NCBI GenBank assembly: GCA_023251455.1
Contig: JAHEYT010000028.1
Coordinates: 62,001-126,000 of the forward strand
From: Bacteroidota bacterium
GTDB taxonomy: Bacteria > Bacteroidota > Bacteroidia > Bacteroidales > Prolixibacteraceae
Length of the DNA: 64,000 nt
Direction: 5' to 3'
Of this stretch, positions 40,460 through 49,328 are shown one piece after another. Each line of letters begins with the position of its first letter. Positions within the stretch are counted from its first letter, which is position 1. The position numbers and the translations under genes are program-made. The notes below the pieces were generated by a model that did no database searches, was not told the DNA's origin, and was given only the letters and a program-made list of their open reading frames with translations.

Positions 40460-40948
40460 TTGGAAAAGGAGTTTTTACAAATAATCACCGAGAATCAGGG
40501 AATCATTCACAAGGTTTGTTCCATCTATTGCGATTTGGAAGAAGACCGCCGTGACTTATTTCAGGAGATATTGGTGCAATTGTGGAAATCGTATCCGTCG
40601 TTTCGTAGCGAGTCCAAATTTTCAACATGGATGTATCGCGTGGCCTTAAATACTGCTATTACTAGCTTTAAAAAGGACAAGCGGCAGCCCGACAAAACAG
40701 GCATTTCTTACGAAAACATGCAATTGGTCGAGGAAATGTACGACACCCGGACTGAAGAACAGATCAGAATGCTGAACATGGCCGTGGCTCAGCTAACCGG
40801 AATTGAAAAGTCAATTATTCTGTTGTTTCTTGAAGACAAAAAATATGAAGAGATAGCTGATATTACGGGCATTACCCAAAATTATGTCAGGGTAAAGATG
40901 AACCGTATCAAGAAAAAATTGAAGTTGTTAATGAATACGGAAGAATAG
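40460..40948 (+). CDS. ECF-type RNA polymerase sigma factor
   Basis: 162 residues with sigma-70 region 2 (DLFQEILVQLWKSYPSFRSE ... FSTWMYRVALNTAI) and region 4 helix-turn-helix (YEEIADITGITQNYVRVKMN) . It begins with TTG at 40460 and its TAG stop is directly followed by the ATG of the next gene, so the two are one unit. Bacteroidota ECF factors of this size usually pair with a membrane partner, here the following gene. Target promoters are unknown. Confidence 0.92.
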   Translation: MEKEFLQIITENQGIIHKVCSIYCDLEEDRRDLFQEILVQLWKSYPSFRSESKFSTWMYRVALNTAITSFKKDKRQPDKTGISYENMQLVEEMYDTRTEEQIRMLNMAVAQLTGIEKSIILLFLEDKKYEEIADITGITQNYVRVKMNRIKKKLKLLMNTEE

Positions 40949-41650
40949 ATGGAATTAAAGGATTTAAAATCGGCGTGGGATACATATTCTTCTCAGGAGA
41001 TGGATAAACATCGACTAGGAAAGGAATCGATTCATGAATTATTGAAGAACCGGACCCAATCGTTGGTTGACCGCATTGACCGGAACATGAGGATTGGAAT
41101 GGGTGTGCTTGGTATCTACATCACATACCTGATTCTTGATTATTTATTCCTGTCGGCGTATTTTTCAAAAATTATTATTCACGAAGTCGTAGAATATCCC
41201 AAATGGCTGGAGCCTTTGGATGTTTTCTCGACTGCACTTATTATTACCACTTATTTGTTTTTTGTAATACGATACATCAAAATAAAGCGGAGCTTCTCCA
41301 TTCATCTTCAGCTAAAAGACTTGTTGCTTGGAATTCAGGAAACCCTGAAAACTTATCGGCGGATGTTTTATCTGGCTGTCGTAATCCTCATGATAAACAT
41401 CATTGTGAGCTTTATTGCGGGAATTTACCAGGGACTCAAATTCAAAGCTGAAGCGATAAGCGATGGAATTATAAACCTGACTACAAGCCAAACGCTGAAG
41501 ATCGTCGGGATAAGTTTGCTGATTATCATCCCGATGGTTGCAGGTTCATTCTTCGTACTTCGTTGGGGATTCAACAAATTGTACGGCCGATATCTGGTCA
41601 AGTTAAACGAAACTTTGCAGGAACTCGACGAATCGGAGATTACGGAGTAG
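40949..41650 (+). CDS. Membrane protein, probable anti-sigma partner
   Basis: 233 residues: an N-terminal cytoplasmic part of about 45 residues (MELKDLKSAWDTYSSQEMDK) that could bind the sigma factor, then four predicted membrane helices (GVLGIYITYLILDYLFLSAYF, FSTALIITTYLFFVIRYI, MFYLAVVILMINIIVSFIAG, IVGISLLIIIPMVAGSFFVL, some partly listed) and a short acidic tail. It lacks the zinc HxxxCxxC motif of ZAS anti-sigma factors and has no periplasmic sensor domain, so the role is inferred from coupling only. Confidence 0.75.
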   Translation: MELKDLKSAWDTYSSQEMDKHRLGKESIHELLKNRTQSLVDRIDRNMRIGMGVLGIYITYLILDYLFLSAYFSKIIIHEVVEYPKWLEPLDVFSTALIITTYLFFVIRYIKIKRSFSIHLQLKDLLLGIQETLKTYRRMFYLAVVILMINIIVSFIAGIYQGLKFKAEAISDGIINLTTSQTLKIVGISLLIIIPMVAGSFFVLRWGFNKLYGRYLVKLNETLQELDESEITE

Positions 41651-41757
41651 TTTTTCTCATTCAAAATTTCATATAAATCAAACACGATCTTGCTATCTGC
41701 TTACTGAACCTTTCTGCTTTTCAGATTGTTAACACTCAGTAAACAAAAGCAGTCGTT

Positions 41758-42216
41758 ATGCAATCACCCGCACAATCGGTTGAAGAATACATCAATCAGG
41801 TTCCCGACTTACAGAGAGAAGCAATCGTCCTTCTCCGAAAAACGATTCTCGAAAACCTGCCCAAAGGTTTTGTTGAACAAATGAGTTACGGAATGGTAGG
41901 CTATGTGGTTCCACACAGCATTTATCCCGGCGGTTACCACTGCGATCCAAAACTCCCATTGCCTTTCCTGAATATTGCAGCACAAAAAAACTTTATTGCG
42001 CTTTACCACATGGGCATTTATGCCAGTCCCGATTTGCTGGATTGGTTCACCACTGAATTTCCGAAATACAGTAAATTAAAACTGAATATGGGGAAAGGCT
42101 GTATCCGGTTTAGAAATGGGAGTCCAATTCCGTACACTTTAATCGGGGAACTGGTAAAAAAGACGGAAGTGACCAATTGGATAAACCTGTATGAATCAAA
42201 CTTTCTCAAGAAATAA
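41758..42216 (+). CDS. DUF1801 protein
   Basis: 152-residue small alpha/beta protein (YdhG/YdeI type): SVEEYINQVPDLQREAIVLL at the N-terminus, MSYGMVGYVVP in the middle and SKLKLNMGKGCIRFRN near the end, all typical of DUF1801. In Bacteroidota these proteins are cytoplasmic and of unknown function, some linked to iron or stress. It precedes the SRPBCC gene by 23 bp and is probably co-transcribed with it. Confidence 0.88.
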   Translation: MQSPAQSVEEYINQVPDLQREAIVLLRKTILENLPKGFVEQMSYGMVGYVVPHSIYPGGYHCDPKLPLPFLNIAAQKNFIALYHMGIYASPDLLDWFTTEFPKYSKLKLNMGKGCIRFRNGSPIPYTLIGELVKKTEVTNWINLYESNFLKK

Positions 42217-42239
42217 ATTAACATTTAAAACTTCAGCAA

Positions 42240-42779
42240 ATGAAAGCACTTAAAATCATTGGACTCGTTTTGGTTGGGATTATCGCACTGTTGCTAATAA
42301 CCGGACTATTTATCGATGGAAAATACGCGATTGAACGCGAAGTGACCATCAATAAACCGAAACAAGTAGTTTTCGACTACGTGAAATACCTGAAAAACCA
42401 GAACCAATTTAGCGTTTGGGCCAAAATCGACCCTGCCATGAAAACAGAATTCAGGGGAGAAGATGCTACCGTTGGTTTTGTTTCGGCCTGGGACAGCGAA
42501 AACCCGGATGCCGGGAAAGGGGAACAAAAGATTGTCAAAATAGACGAAGGTAGCCGGATTGACTACGAAATTCATTTCATTGAACCTATGGAGTCAACCG
42601 ACTTTGCCTACATGACATTTGCAGCTCCGAACGACTCGACAACTTCTGTAAAATGGGGATTTCATGGCAAAATGAAGTACCCCATGAACCTGATGCTGCT
42701 TGCTATGGATATGGAAAAAATGCTTGCCCCCGATTTACAAAACGGGCTGAATAACCTAAAAACAATACTCGAAAAGTAG
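42240..42779 (+). CDS. SRPBCC-family protein with membrane anchor
   Basis: 179 residues: an N-terminal membrane helix (ALKIIGLVLVGIIALLLITG) then a polyketide-cyclase-like SRPBCC domain (YAIEREVTINKPKQVVFDYV ... VSAWDSENPDAGKGEQKIV). Distinct from the soluble SRPBCC gene at 34236. The ligand is unknown; the family binds hydrophobic molecules. Sits between the DUF1801 gene and aqpZ, 23 bp and 49 bp apart. Confidence 0.85.
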   Translation: MKALKIIGLVLVGIIALLLITGLFIDGKYAIEREVTINKPKQVVFDYVKYLKNQNQFSVWAKIDPAMKTEFRGEDATVGFVSAWDSENPDAGKGEQKIVKIDEGSRIDYEIHFIEPMESTDFAYMTFAAPNDSTTSVKWGFHGKMKYPMNLMLLAMDMEKMLAPDLQNGLNNLKTILEK

Positions 42780-42828
42780 GATATAATTCACTATATTAGT
42801 TATTTATCTCTTCACTAAAAAATCGAAA

Positions 42829-43512
42829 ATGAAAAAATTAGTAGCAGAGTTTATCGGAACCTTTTGGTTGGTACTGGGAGGTTGCGGAAGTGCAGTTTTA
42901 GCTGCGGCATTTCCTGAAGTCGGTATTGGCTTGGTTGGCGTTTCGCTGGCCTTTGGATTAACCGTTCTGACCATTGCCTATTCGCTCGGACATATTTCCG
43001 GGGCACATCTCAATCCGGCAGTATCCATCGGATTGTGGGCCGGAGGTCGCTTCAGTTCAAAAGACTTATTTCCTTACATCGCGGCCCAAATTCTAGGGGG
43101 TTTGCTGGCAGCTGGCGTTCTTTATGTTATTGCAACCGGAAACGGAAGCGCGATTGGCAACTTTGCAGCCAACGGCTATGGCGAACACTCGCCGGGTAAA
43201 TACGACCTGATGGCGGCTTTGGTTTGCGAAATTGTAATGACTTTTATGTTCCTTATTGTAATCCTTGGGGCTACCGATAAGAAAGCGCCTGTCGGATTTG
43301 CCGGGCTAGCCATTGGTTTGGCCTTAACGTTGATCCACCTCATAAGCATTCCGGTAACCAACACCTCGGTAAACCCTGCCCGAAGCATCAGTCAGGCTGT
43401 ATTTGTAGGTGGCTGGGCCATTGAGCAACTCTGGCTGTTTATTCTGGCACCAATTGTTGGCGCAGCTTTGGCCGGATTAGTGTATAAATATTTAGGCGGA
43501 AAAGGGAAGTAA
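42829..43512 (+). CDS. aqpZ: Aquaporin Z
   Basis: 227-residue water channel of six helices. Both NPA motifs are present: [12 protein letters not shown] (about residues 61-72) and [12 protein letters not shown] (about 180-191), the latter with the NPARS form typical of AqpZ. Starts [20 protein letters not shown] as in E. coli AqpZ. A strong terminator follows. No transport partner nearby. Confidence 0.95.
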   Translation: MKKLVAEFIGTFWLVLGGCGSAVLAAAFPEVGIGLVGVSLAFGLTVLTIAYSLGHISGAHLNPAVSIGLWAGGRFSSKDLFPYIAAQILGGLLAAGVLYVIATGNGSAIGNFAANGYGEHSPGKYDLMAALVCEIVMTFMFLIVILGATDKKAPVGFAGLAIGLALTLIHLISIPVTNTSVNPARSISQAVFVGGWAIEQLWLFILAPIVGAALAGLVYKYLGGKGK

Positions 43513-43535
43513 ACTTTTCTGCATTCAAAATATCG

Positions 43536-43575
43536 GAAGCCTGGTTGAATGGTTCAATCAGGCTTCAGCTTTTTT
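43536..43575 (+). terminator. Terminator after aqpZ
   Basis: 14-bp stem GAAGCCTGGTTGAA / TTCAATCAGGCTTC (one wobble), 3-nt loop, then AGCTTTTTT. Confidence 0.95.
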
Positions 43576-43637
43576 GCCCCTTTGTTAATTCATTCACAGC
43601 GTTTTGACAGGCTTAGCTGTTTAAAGGATTAATTGAT

Positions 43638-43645
43638 TATCTTTG
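43638..43645 (+). promoter_or_regulatory. -7 element of era
   Basis: TATCTTTG, perfect TAnnTTTG, 33 bp before the era start. Confidence 0.5.
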
Positions 43646-43678
43646 CGCAGATTTTTTAAAACCTTCATTCAGAATTAA

Positions 43679-44563
43679 ATGGCACATAAATCCGGATTTG
43701 TAAACATCATCGGAAACCCCAACGTCGGGAAATCGACCATCATGAACGTATTGGTGGGCGAGCGTTTATCGATCATTACCTCGAAAATGCAAACCACCCG
43801 TCACCGCATCAAAGGAATCGTGAATGGCGATGATTTCCAGATAGTTTATTCCGACACCCCTGGAATCCTGAAGCCGAATTACAAACTTCAGGAAACCATG
43901 ATGAAGTTCGTAAACACCGCGCTGATTGATGCCGACATCATTCTGTATGTGACTGACGTTATTGAATCGCCCGGAAAGAATGAAGAGTATGTTGAACGCA
44001 TCAAAAGCTCCGAAGCAGCTGTGATTGTGCTGATTAACAAGATCGACTTATCGACTCAGGAAAAAGTAATGGAGTTGTACAATTACTGGCGCGAAAAACT
44101 TCCGCTGGCCGATGTGTATGCCATTTCAGCCACCGAAAAATTCAATACCGCACCCATATTCGACCGTATTCTGGAATTACTTCCTGAAGGTCCGGCTTAT
44201 TTCCCGAAAGATGAAATGACCGACCGTAATGAACGCTTTTTTGTGAGCGAGATCATCCGTGAAAAGATTCTTTTGTTTTACGACAAGGAAGTTCCTTATT
44301 CGGTAGAAGTGGAAGTGGAGCAATTCAAAGAAGAAGATAAAATACTGAACCTGATGTGCGTTATCCATGTGGCCCGAGACAGCCAGAAAGGAATCATCAT
44401 CGGACATCAGGGTCAGGCGCTGAAAAGGGTTGGGATGGAAGCCCGCCTGGACATGGAAGAATTCTTTCAGAAGAAAGTATTCCTTCAGTTGTTCGTAAAA
44501 GTGAACAAAGACTGGCGCGACAAAGACCGCGCGCTGGGTGGCTTTGGCTACGATATGGAATAA
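43679..44563 (+). CDS. era: GTPase Era
   Basis: 294 residues; binds the 3' end of 16S rRNA and helps 30S maturation. GTPase motifs: G1 GNPNVGKST, G3 DTPGIL, G4 NKID; C-terminal KH domain with the GIIIGHQGQALKRVGMEAR loop, which separates Era from Der. Start ATG 43679 gives the usual short N-terminus. Followed after a REP by der, also a ribosome-assembly GTPase. Confidence 0.97.
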   Translation: MAHKSGFVNIIGNPNVGKSTIMNVLVGERLSIITSKMQTTRHRIKGIVNGDDFQIVYSDTPGILKPNYKLQETMMKFVNTALIDADIILYVTDVIESPGKNEEYVERIKSSEAAVIVLINKIDLSTQEKVMELYNYWREKLPLADVYAISATEKFNTAPIFDRILELLPEGPAYFPKDEMTDRNERFFVSEIIREKILLFYDKEVPYSVEVEVEQFKEEDKILNLMCVIHVARDSQKGIIIGHQGQALKRVGMEARLDMEEFFQKKVFLQLFVKVNKDWRDKDRALGGFGYDME

Positions 44564-44597
44564 AAATTCAGGAAAAAGAAAAAAGGGAATTGAGGAA

Positions 44598-44627
44598 TAT
44601 CCTTTGCCGTCCCATTCATGGGACGGA
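44598..44627. repeat. REP hairpin of the TATCCTTTGCCGTC family
   Basis: TATCCTTTGCCGTCCCATTC then ATGGGACGGA; perfect stem CCGTCCCAT / ATGGGACGG. Same family as the right halves of the compound REPs at 22431-22685, 22 kb away. Confidence 0.8.
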
Positions 44628-44804
44628 TATGAATGAGCAAGTACAGAAAACAAGGCGCATCCGGGAATTAAGATTGAAATATAACCGCTGTATGCGCCGC
44701 AGATTAGATGTTGATCGATGAGTTTTAGATTTGGATCAACATGATGAATAGAACCGGGAATATCAATAAAGAAGAATCCTGTTTTCAGGACATAGGAGAC
44801 AAAA

Positions 44805-46112
44805 ATGAGTAATATTATTGCAATTGTAGGTCGGCCAAATGTAGGGAAATCAACCCTTTTCAACCGGATGACCGAATCAAGAAAAGCCATAGTTGACGAA
44901 TCAGCAGGAGTAACACGCGACCGTCAGTATGGAAAAGGTGTTTGGAACGGGATCGACTTTTCGATCATCGACACCGGCGGCTATGCCGTTAATTCAGAAG
45001 ATATTTTCGAAGGCGAAATCCGGAAACAGGTTATGCTGGCCATCGAAGAAGCCGACGTGATTCTGTTTGTAGTTGACGTTGAAAACGGAGTAACCGACAT
45101 GGATGAAGAAGTGGCCTCGGTGTTGCGCCGCTCGAAGAAAAACGTATTTATTGCCGTTAACAAAGTAGATAACAACGCTCGGATCAATGATTCGCACGAG
45201 TTTTATTCACTCGGACTGGGTGAAATTTATTGCATTTCGTCGATGACCGGAAGTGGAACAGGTGAATTGCTCGACGCTATTGTTGAAACATTTCCGAAGG
45301 ACGAACCGGAAGAAATCGAAGAAAACGTTCCGCGTTTCGCCATCATCGGTCGTCCAAATGTGGGCAAATCATCGTTCATCAATGCACTTATTGGCGTCGA
45401 CCGAAACATGGTAACCGATATTGCCGGAACCACCCGCGACGCCATTCATACCCGATACAATAAATTTGGTCACGACTTTTATCTGATTGATACAGCTGGA
45501 TTGCGCAAACGCACCAAGGTAAAGGAAGATGTAGAATTTTACTCGACCATGCGCTCCATCCGGGCCATTGAAGATTCGGATGTTTGTATCCTGATTCTGG
45601 ATGCCACCCGAGGGATGGAAGCTCAGGATGTTTCGATCTTTCACCTGATCGACCGCAACAAAAAAGGCTTAGTTATCTTGGTCAATAAATGGGATTTGAT
45701 TGAGAAAGACAATTCGAGCACCATCGAATTCACCAAACAGATTAAAGAGCGCATTTCGCCGTTTGTTGATGTGCCAATCATGTTTATTTCGGCCCTGTCG
45801 AAACAACGTATCCTGAAAGCTTTGGAAACTGCAGTTGAAGTGTATGAAAACCGCAGCAAAAAAATCAAAACTTCGGAATTGAATGAGGTGATGCTGAAAG
45901 CCATCGAGGCTTATCCGCCGCCATCTATCAAAGGTAAATTTGTGAAGATTAAATATGTGACTCAGCTGCCAAGCCAGACACCGAGTTTCGCGTTTTTCGC
46001 CAACCTTCCGCAGTATGTAAAAGAAGCTTACCGCCGGTACCTCGAAAATAAGATTCGCGAGAACTTCAATTTTTCAGGTGTCCCGATTCAGATTTATATC
46101 CGAAAAAAATAA
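44805..46112 (+). CDS. der: GTPase Der (EngA)
   Basis: 435 residues with two consecutive G domains, each starting with GRPNVGKS (about residues 8-16 and 182-190), and a C-terminal KH-like domain ([10 protein letters not shown] at the end). Der is needed for 50S assembly. Both domains have complete G1, G3 (DTGGY, DTAGL) and G4 (NKVD, NKWD) motifs. The gap to era is 241 bp and holds a REP, so it probably has its own promoter. Confidence 0.97.
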   Translation: MSNIIAIVGRPNVGKSTLFNRMTESRKAIVDESAGVTRDRQYGKGVWNGIDFSIIDTGGYAVNSEDIFEGEIRKQVMLAIEEADVILFVVDVENGVTDMDEEVASVLRRSKKNVFIAVNKVDNNARINDSHEFYSLGLGEIYCISSMTGSGTGELLDAIVETFPKDEPEEIEENVPRFAIIGRPNVGKSSFINALIGVDRNMVTDIAGTTRDAIHTRYNKFGHDFYLIDTAGLRKRTKVKEDVEFYSTMRSIRAIEDSDVCILILDATRGMEAQDVSIFHLIDRNKKGLVILVNKWDLIEKDNSSTIEFTKQIKERISPFVDVPIMFISALSKQRILKALETAVEVYENRSKKIKTSELNEVMLKAIEAYPPPSIKGKFVKIKYVTQLPSQTPSFAFFANLPQYVKEAYRRYLENKIRENFNFSGVPIQIYIRKK

Positions 46113-46133
46113 AACCAAAACAAGCATACAGAA

Positions 46134-46165
46134 AAGCCGTTTCAGAAATCATTCCGAAGCGGCTT
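46134..46165 (+). terminator. Hairpin between der and the antiporter gene
   Basis: AAGCCGTTTC / GAAGCGGCTT (one wobble) followed by CTTCATTTA. It lies between two convergent genes and may serve both. Confidence 0.65.
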
Positions 46166-46171
46166 CTTCAT

Positions 46172-48145
46172 TTATCCTTGCCCGTTTTGAGTCAATTGGG
46201 CGATCTTTTCGGGTTTGCCCAAGATATAAAGTACATCTTCAGTCTCAAAAATAAAGCCCGATCCGGGATTTTCATAGATTTTCTCCCCTCTCTTGGCAGC
46301 CACAACAGTAAGCCCATATTGTTTTCGCAGATGAATTTCTTTCAACGAATTACCCGGAAACATGTGATGATCTCCTGCCCTAAACGCAACAATCTCAATA
46401 TCCGGAATTTCATCGCTCAGAGTAAACGTGTTGTTCTCTTCCTTTTCCCTAAAAATTCCATAATTATCGTCGCGAATGACTGATATGGCGGTTTCTATCT
46501 CACCTTTCGGAATCAAAAGTTTCTTAAGTACTCTTTCAAACAACTCAATTGCCGTTTCAAATTCTTCAGGAATAACCTGGTTGGCACCCATTTCATACAA
46601 ATCTTCGATGTCTGAAACGTGTTTCGACCGGACCATGATATAGGCGTGTTTATTCAAGGAGCGCACTTTTTCGATCACCCCAAGCGCGGTAATGGCATCG
46701 CCTATGCTGATTACCACAATCTCGGCAGTTTCAATGAATGCTTTCCGGAGAATAGGCTCGTTCATCGAATCGCCATAAACTACCATTTCACCTTTCATTT
46801 GCCTTGCCCGGGCCGATGCCGGATCGAATACAATTGATACATATGGTAGTTTCATTCGACTGGCCATACGCGAAAGATTCAGCGAGCGTGAATCTTTGCC
46901 AATCATCACAATATGGTTCTGCATCACGGGTACTTCAATTTCCTGAAGCGGAAAGATCCCTTTCACCAACATTTCAGGAATAGGCAGTTTGAGCAAAAGG
47001 TTGGCTGCGGGTTTTGCAATCATAATCAGGAACGGAGATACGGCCATGGAAGCAATCGTTACCGCCAGAAAAAGCTGGTAGTAATAATCTGAAAGTATCT
47101 GGTAAGTCTGCCCGGTTTTAGCCAAAATAAACGAAAACTCACCGATCTGCGCCATTGCCAACCCAACCATGATAGTTCCACGGAAAGTGTGTCCCAGAAT
47201 AAATCCGGTTCCGCCAGCAACAAGGGTCTTAATGGCAATAACCAACAGAACAGTTGCCAATACCAAAACAATATTTTCGACAAAGAAATTCAGGTCGAGC
47301 AACATTCCAATGGAAACAAAAAAGAAACTCGTGAACGTATCTTTAAAGGGAATGAGGTGACTGAACGCATCCTGACTGTATTCCGACCGCGAAATCATCA
47401 AGCCGCCCAGAAAAGCGCCAAATGCCAGCGACATGCCCATCTCTGAAGTCAACAAAGCAACGGCAAGACAAACCAGCAAAATGCTCATCAGGAACAGTTC
47501 CTGATTTTTGGTCAGGGCAATCAGGTGCAACACCCGGGGCATAATCCAGCGGTTGCCCACGTAAACCAACGCCATGATAAAAAGTGTTTTGCTTCCCATG
47601 CCCAGCAACTTCGCCCCAATATCAGCAGTTTGGCCACCCAGCATTGGTGTAAGCAAAATCAAGGGTATCAATATAATATCCTGAAAAATGAGGATACCAA
47701 CCACCGTTCGCCCGTAATTAGAAGTGAGTTCGCCCTTTTCCTGAAGGATTTTCAATACAAGGGCGGTACTGCTCAGCGCAGTCAGAAAACCGATAAAAAC
47801 AGCCGAGCCCCAACTCATGTCGTACATGCGGGCAAATAACGCGGTAACTCCGGCAGTGAAAACCAACTGGATAAATCCACCGAAGAATACAATATTCCGG
47901 ATTTTGATCAGATGGTTGAGCGAGAACTCCAGCCCGATGGTAAACATCAGCAAAATGATGCCGATTTCAGCCATGAATTCGATTTCATTTGGCGAATGAA
48001 TAACACCCAAAACCGAAGGCCCAACTACAATTCCGGTAAGCAAATACCCAATAATGGTAGGTATCCTGATTTTCGTAAACAGGTAGTTAACGGCAGTCGC
48101 AAAAGCGAAAATAATGACGATATCTGTTAAAATAACTAGTTCCAT
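46172..48145 (-). CDS. CPA2-family cation:proton antiporter with RCK domains
   Basis: 657 residues: an N-terminal Na+/H+ exchanger domain of about 12 helices (GYLLTGIVVGPSVLG, TALSSTALVLKIL, FGAFLGGLMISRSEYS), a TrkA-N/RCK domain (about 415-530) and a TrkA-C domain (about 565-650). KefB/YbaL-like potassium or sodium exit with proton entry. The RCK-N nucleotide loop reads MIGKDSRSLNLSR, without the usual GxGxxG, so NAD(H) binding may be lost. Single gene on the minus strand, 92 bp after the AlkC gene stop. Confidence 0.9.
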   Translation of the reverse strand: MELVILTDIVIIFAFATAVNYLFTKIRIPTIIGYLLTGIVVGPSVLGVIHSPNEIEFMAEIGIILLMFTIGLEFSLNHLIKIRNIVFFGGFIQLVFTAGVTALFARMYDMSWGSAVFIGFLTALSSTALVLKILQEKGELTSNYGRTVVGILIFQDIILIPLILLTPMLGGQTADIGAKLLGMGSKTLFIMALVYVGNRWIMPRVLHLIALTKNQELFLMSILLVCLAVALLTSEMGMSLAFGAFLGGLMISRSEYSQDAFSHLIPFKDTFTSFFFVSIGMLLDLNFFVENIVLVLATVLLVIAIKTLVAGGTGFILGHTFRGTIMVGLAMAQIGEFSFILAKTGQTYQILSDYYYQLFLAVTIASMAVSPFLIMIAKPAANLLLKLPIPEMLVKGIFPLQEIEVPVMQNHIVMIGKDSRSLNLSRMASRMKLPYVSIVFDPASARARQMKGEMVVYGDSMNEPILRKAFIETAEIVVISIGDAITALGVIEKVRSLNKHAYIMVRSKHVSDIEDLYEMGANQVIPEEFETAIELFERVLKKLLIPKGEIETAISVIRDDNYGIFREKEENNTFTLSDEIPDIEIVAFRAGDHHMFPGNSLKEIHLRKQYGLTVVAAKRGEKIYENPGSGFIFETEDVLYILGKPEKIAQLTQNGQG

Positions 48146-48237
48146 GCTGCAATTTACTCGATTTTCAGCAAAAAAGCATCAAGAATTTGTTAGCAAAGGG
48201 TTATTTCTATGGGGAAATTCAGGCTAACCGGAGAAAA

Positions 48238-49323
48238 TCACCGTTCCAGACGAAAGCTCATTTCTGCTTTTGCATCGCCATTAACCACAATTTCAATGCG
48301 GTGCTCTCCAGGAAAATGGGTACGGGTGGTGAAATCGGTAAATGCCTGCCTTTTCGAAATTGCATGTTCACCCGAAGGGAATTTTCCTTCACTGATCTGA
48401 AATATTTTTGGAGAGGTCTTGCCGTTAGATTTGACGTAGTGAATACGGTATTCGAGCCGGATGGTTTGTGTTTTTCCGGAGTGATTGACCAATGTAAATG
48501 AAAAACTAAGATGCTCTCCTATTTTCAGGATTGGCTGATCGGCTGAAAGATTTGAAACCAGAAGTTGATCGGGGTTGGCAAACCCGAAAAGCATTAATGC
48601 ACGTTTGTTCCCATCTTTCAGCATCGTGCGGCTGGCATGTTTGATAATCCGATCAACGTCCTTTGATTGGCCTCTCCATTTTTCGAACAAATCCAGAAGC
48701 AGCAACGGATGATCTTTCGAAATATCGTTCAGGTTATTGGCCACACTGCGCCGTACATATTCCTCCGGATCGTTTTTCAGCTTTTCCAAAATCGGAATAA
48801 TCGGCGCCGGATCTTTTTGGAACTTCCGGAGTCCCATTCCCCACGGCAGTCGAGGCCGGCAACCTTCACTGGCTAACCGTCGGATATGCTGACTTTCGTC
48901 TTCAGCCCATTTGTAGAAGTATTCCATTGCCCGTTGCGGGTCTTTATCCAGAAACGGGCGGACGGCAAATTCAGAAGAACACGAACCGGTGAAACGTGCC
49001 AGCGCATTCATCGAAATATCCCAATGATCCAAGCCATAGCATTCAGCAAAATCGGAAAACGAAAGTGCAATAAAACCCTTAAAATGAGGTGCAATTTGTT
49101 CCAGAATACGGATTGACTCAGGATAATCTGCAGGTAATTTCTGTTTCAGGCAAACGGTTATATGCCTCATTTTCTGTTTCAGTTCACGATCGGCCCAATT
49201 GGAATCGAGAACCAAACGGGTAAACTCACCGGCTTCAAATTCAGGATAAACAGACTGAATTGCTTCGGCCAGTTTCACAACCTGATCGGCAGGGATTAAA
49301 GTGTCTTTGAGTTTTTCGGGCAT
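48238..49323 (-). CDS. AlkC-type DNA alkylation repair protein with C-terminal Ig-like domain
   Basis: 361 residues. HEAT-repeat DNA glycosylase fold of the AlkC branch (about 1-235), with the diagnostic RRLASEGCRPRLPWG loop and FADCYGLDHWDIS-like FAECYGLDHWDIS segment. The last ~115 residues (DQPILKIGEHLSFSFTLVNH to the end) form a beta-rich Ig-like domain, known in some AlkC proteins. AlkC excises N3-methyl bases without base flipping. The gene starts 5 bp after the stop of the sensor kinase gene, so the two are one transcript. Confidence 0.88.
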   Translation of the reverse strand: MPEKLKDTLIPADQVVKLAEAIQSVYPEFEAGEFTRLVLDSNWADRELKQKMRHITVCLKQKLPADYPESIRILEQIAPHFKGFIALSFSDFAECYGLDHWDISMNALARFTGSCSSEFAVRPFLDKDPQRAMEYFYKWAEDESQHIRRLASEGCRPRLPWGMGLRKFQKDPAPIIPILEKLKNDPEEYVRRSVANNLNDISKDHPLLLLDLFEKWRGQSKDVDRIIKHASRTMLKDGNKRALMLFGFANPDQLLVSNLSADQPILKIGEHLSFSFTLVNHSGKTQTIRLEYRIHYVKSNGKTSPKIFQISEGKFPSGEHAISKRQAFTDFTTRTHFPGEHRIEIVVNGDAKAEMSFRLER

Positions 49324-49328
49324 CTGAT

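Noticed and set aside
44177..44890. Long minus-strand frame across era and der
   Set aside because: Antisense to two conserved GTPase genes; no codon or family support.
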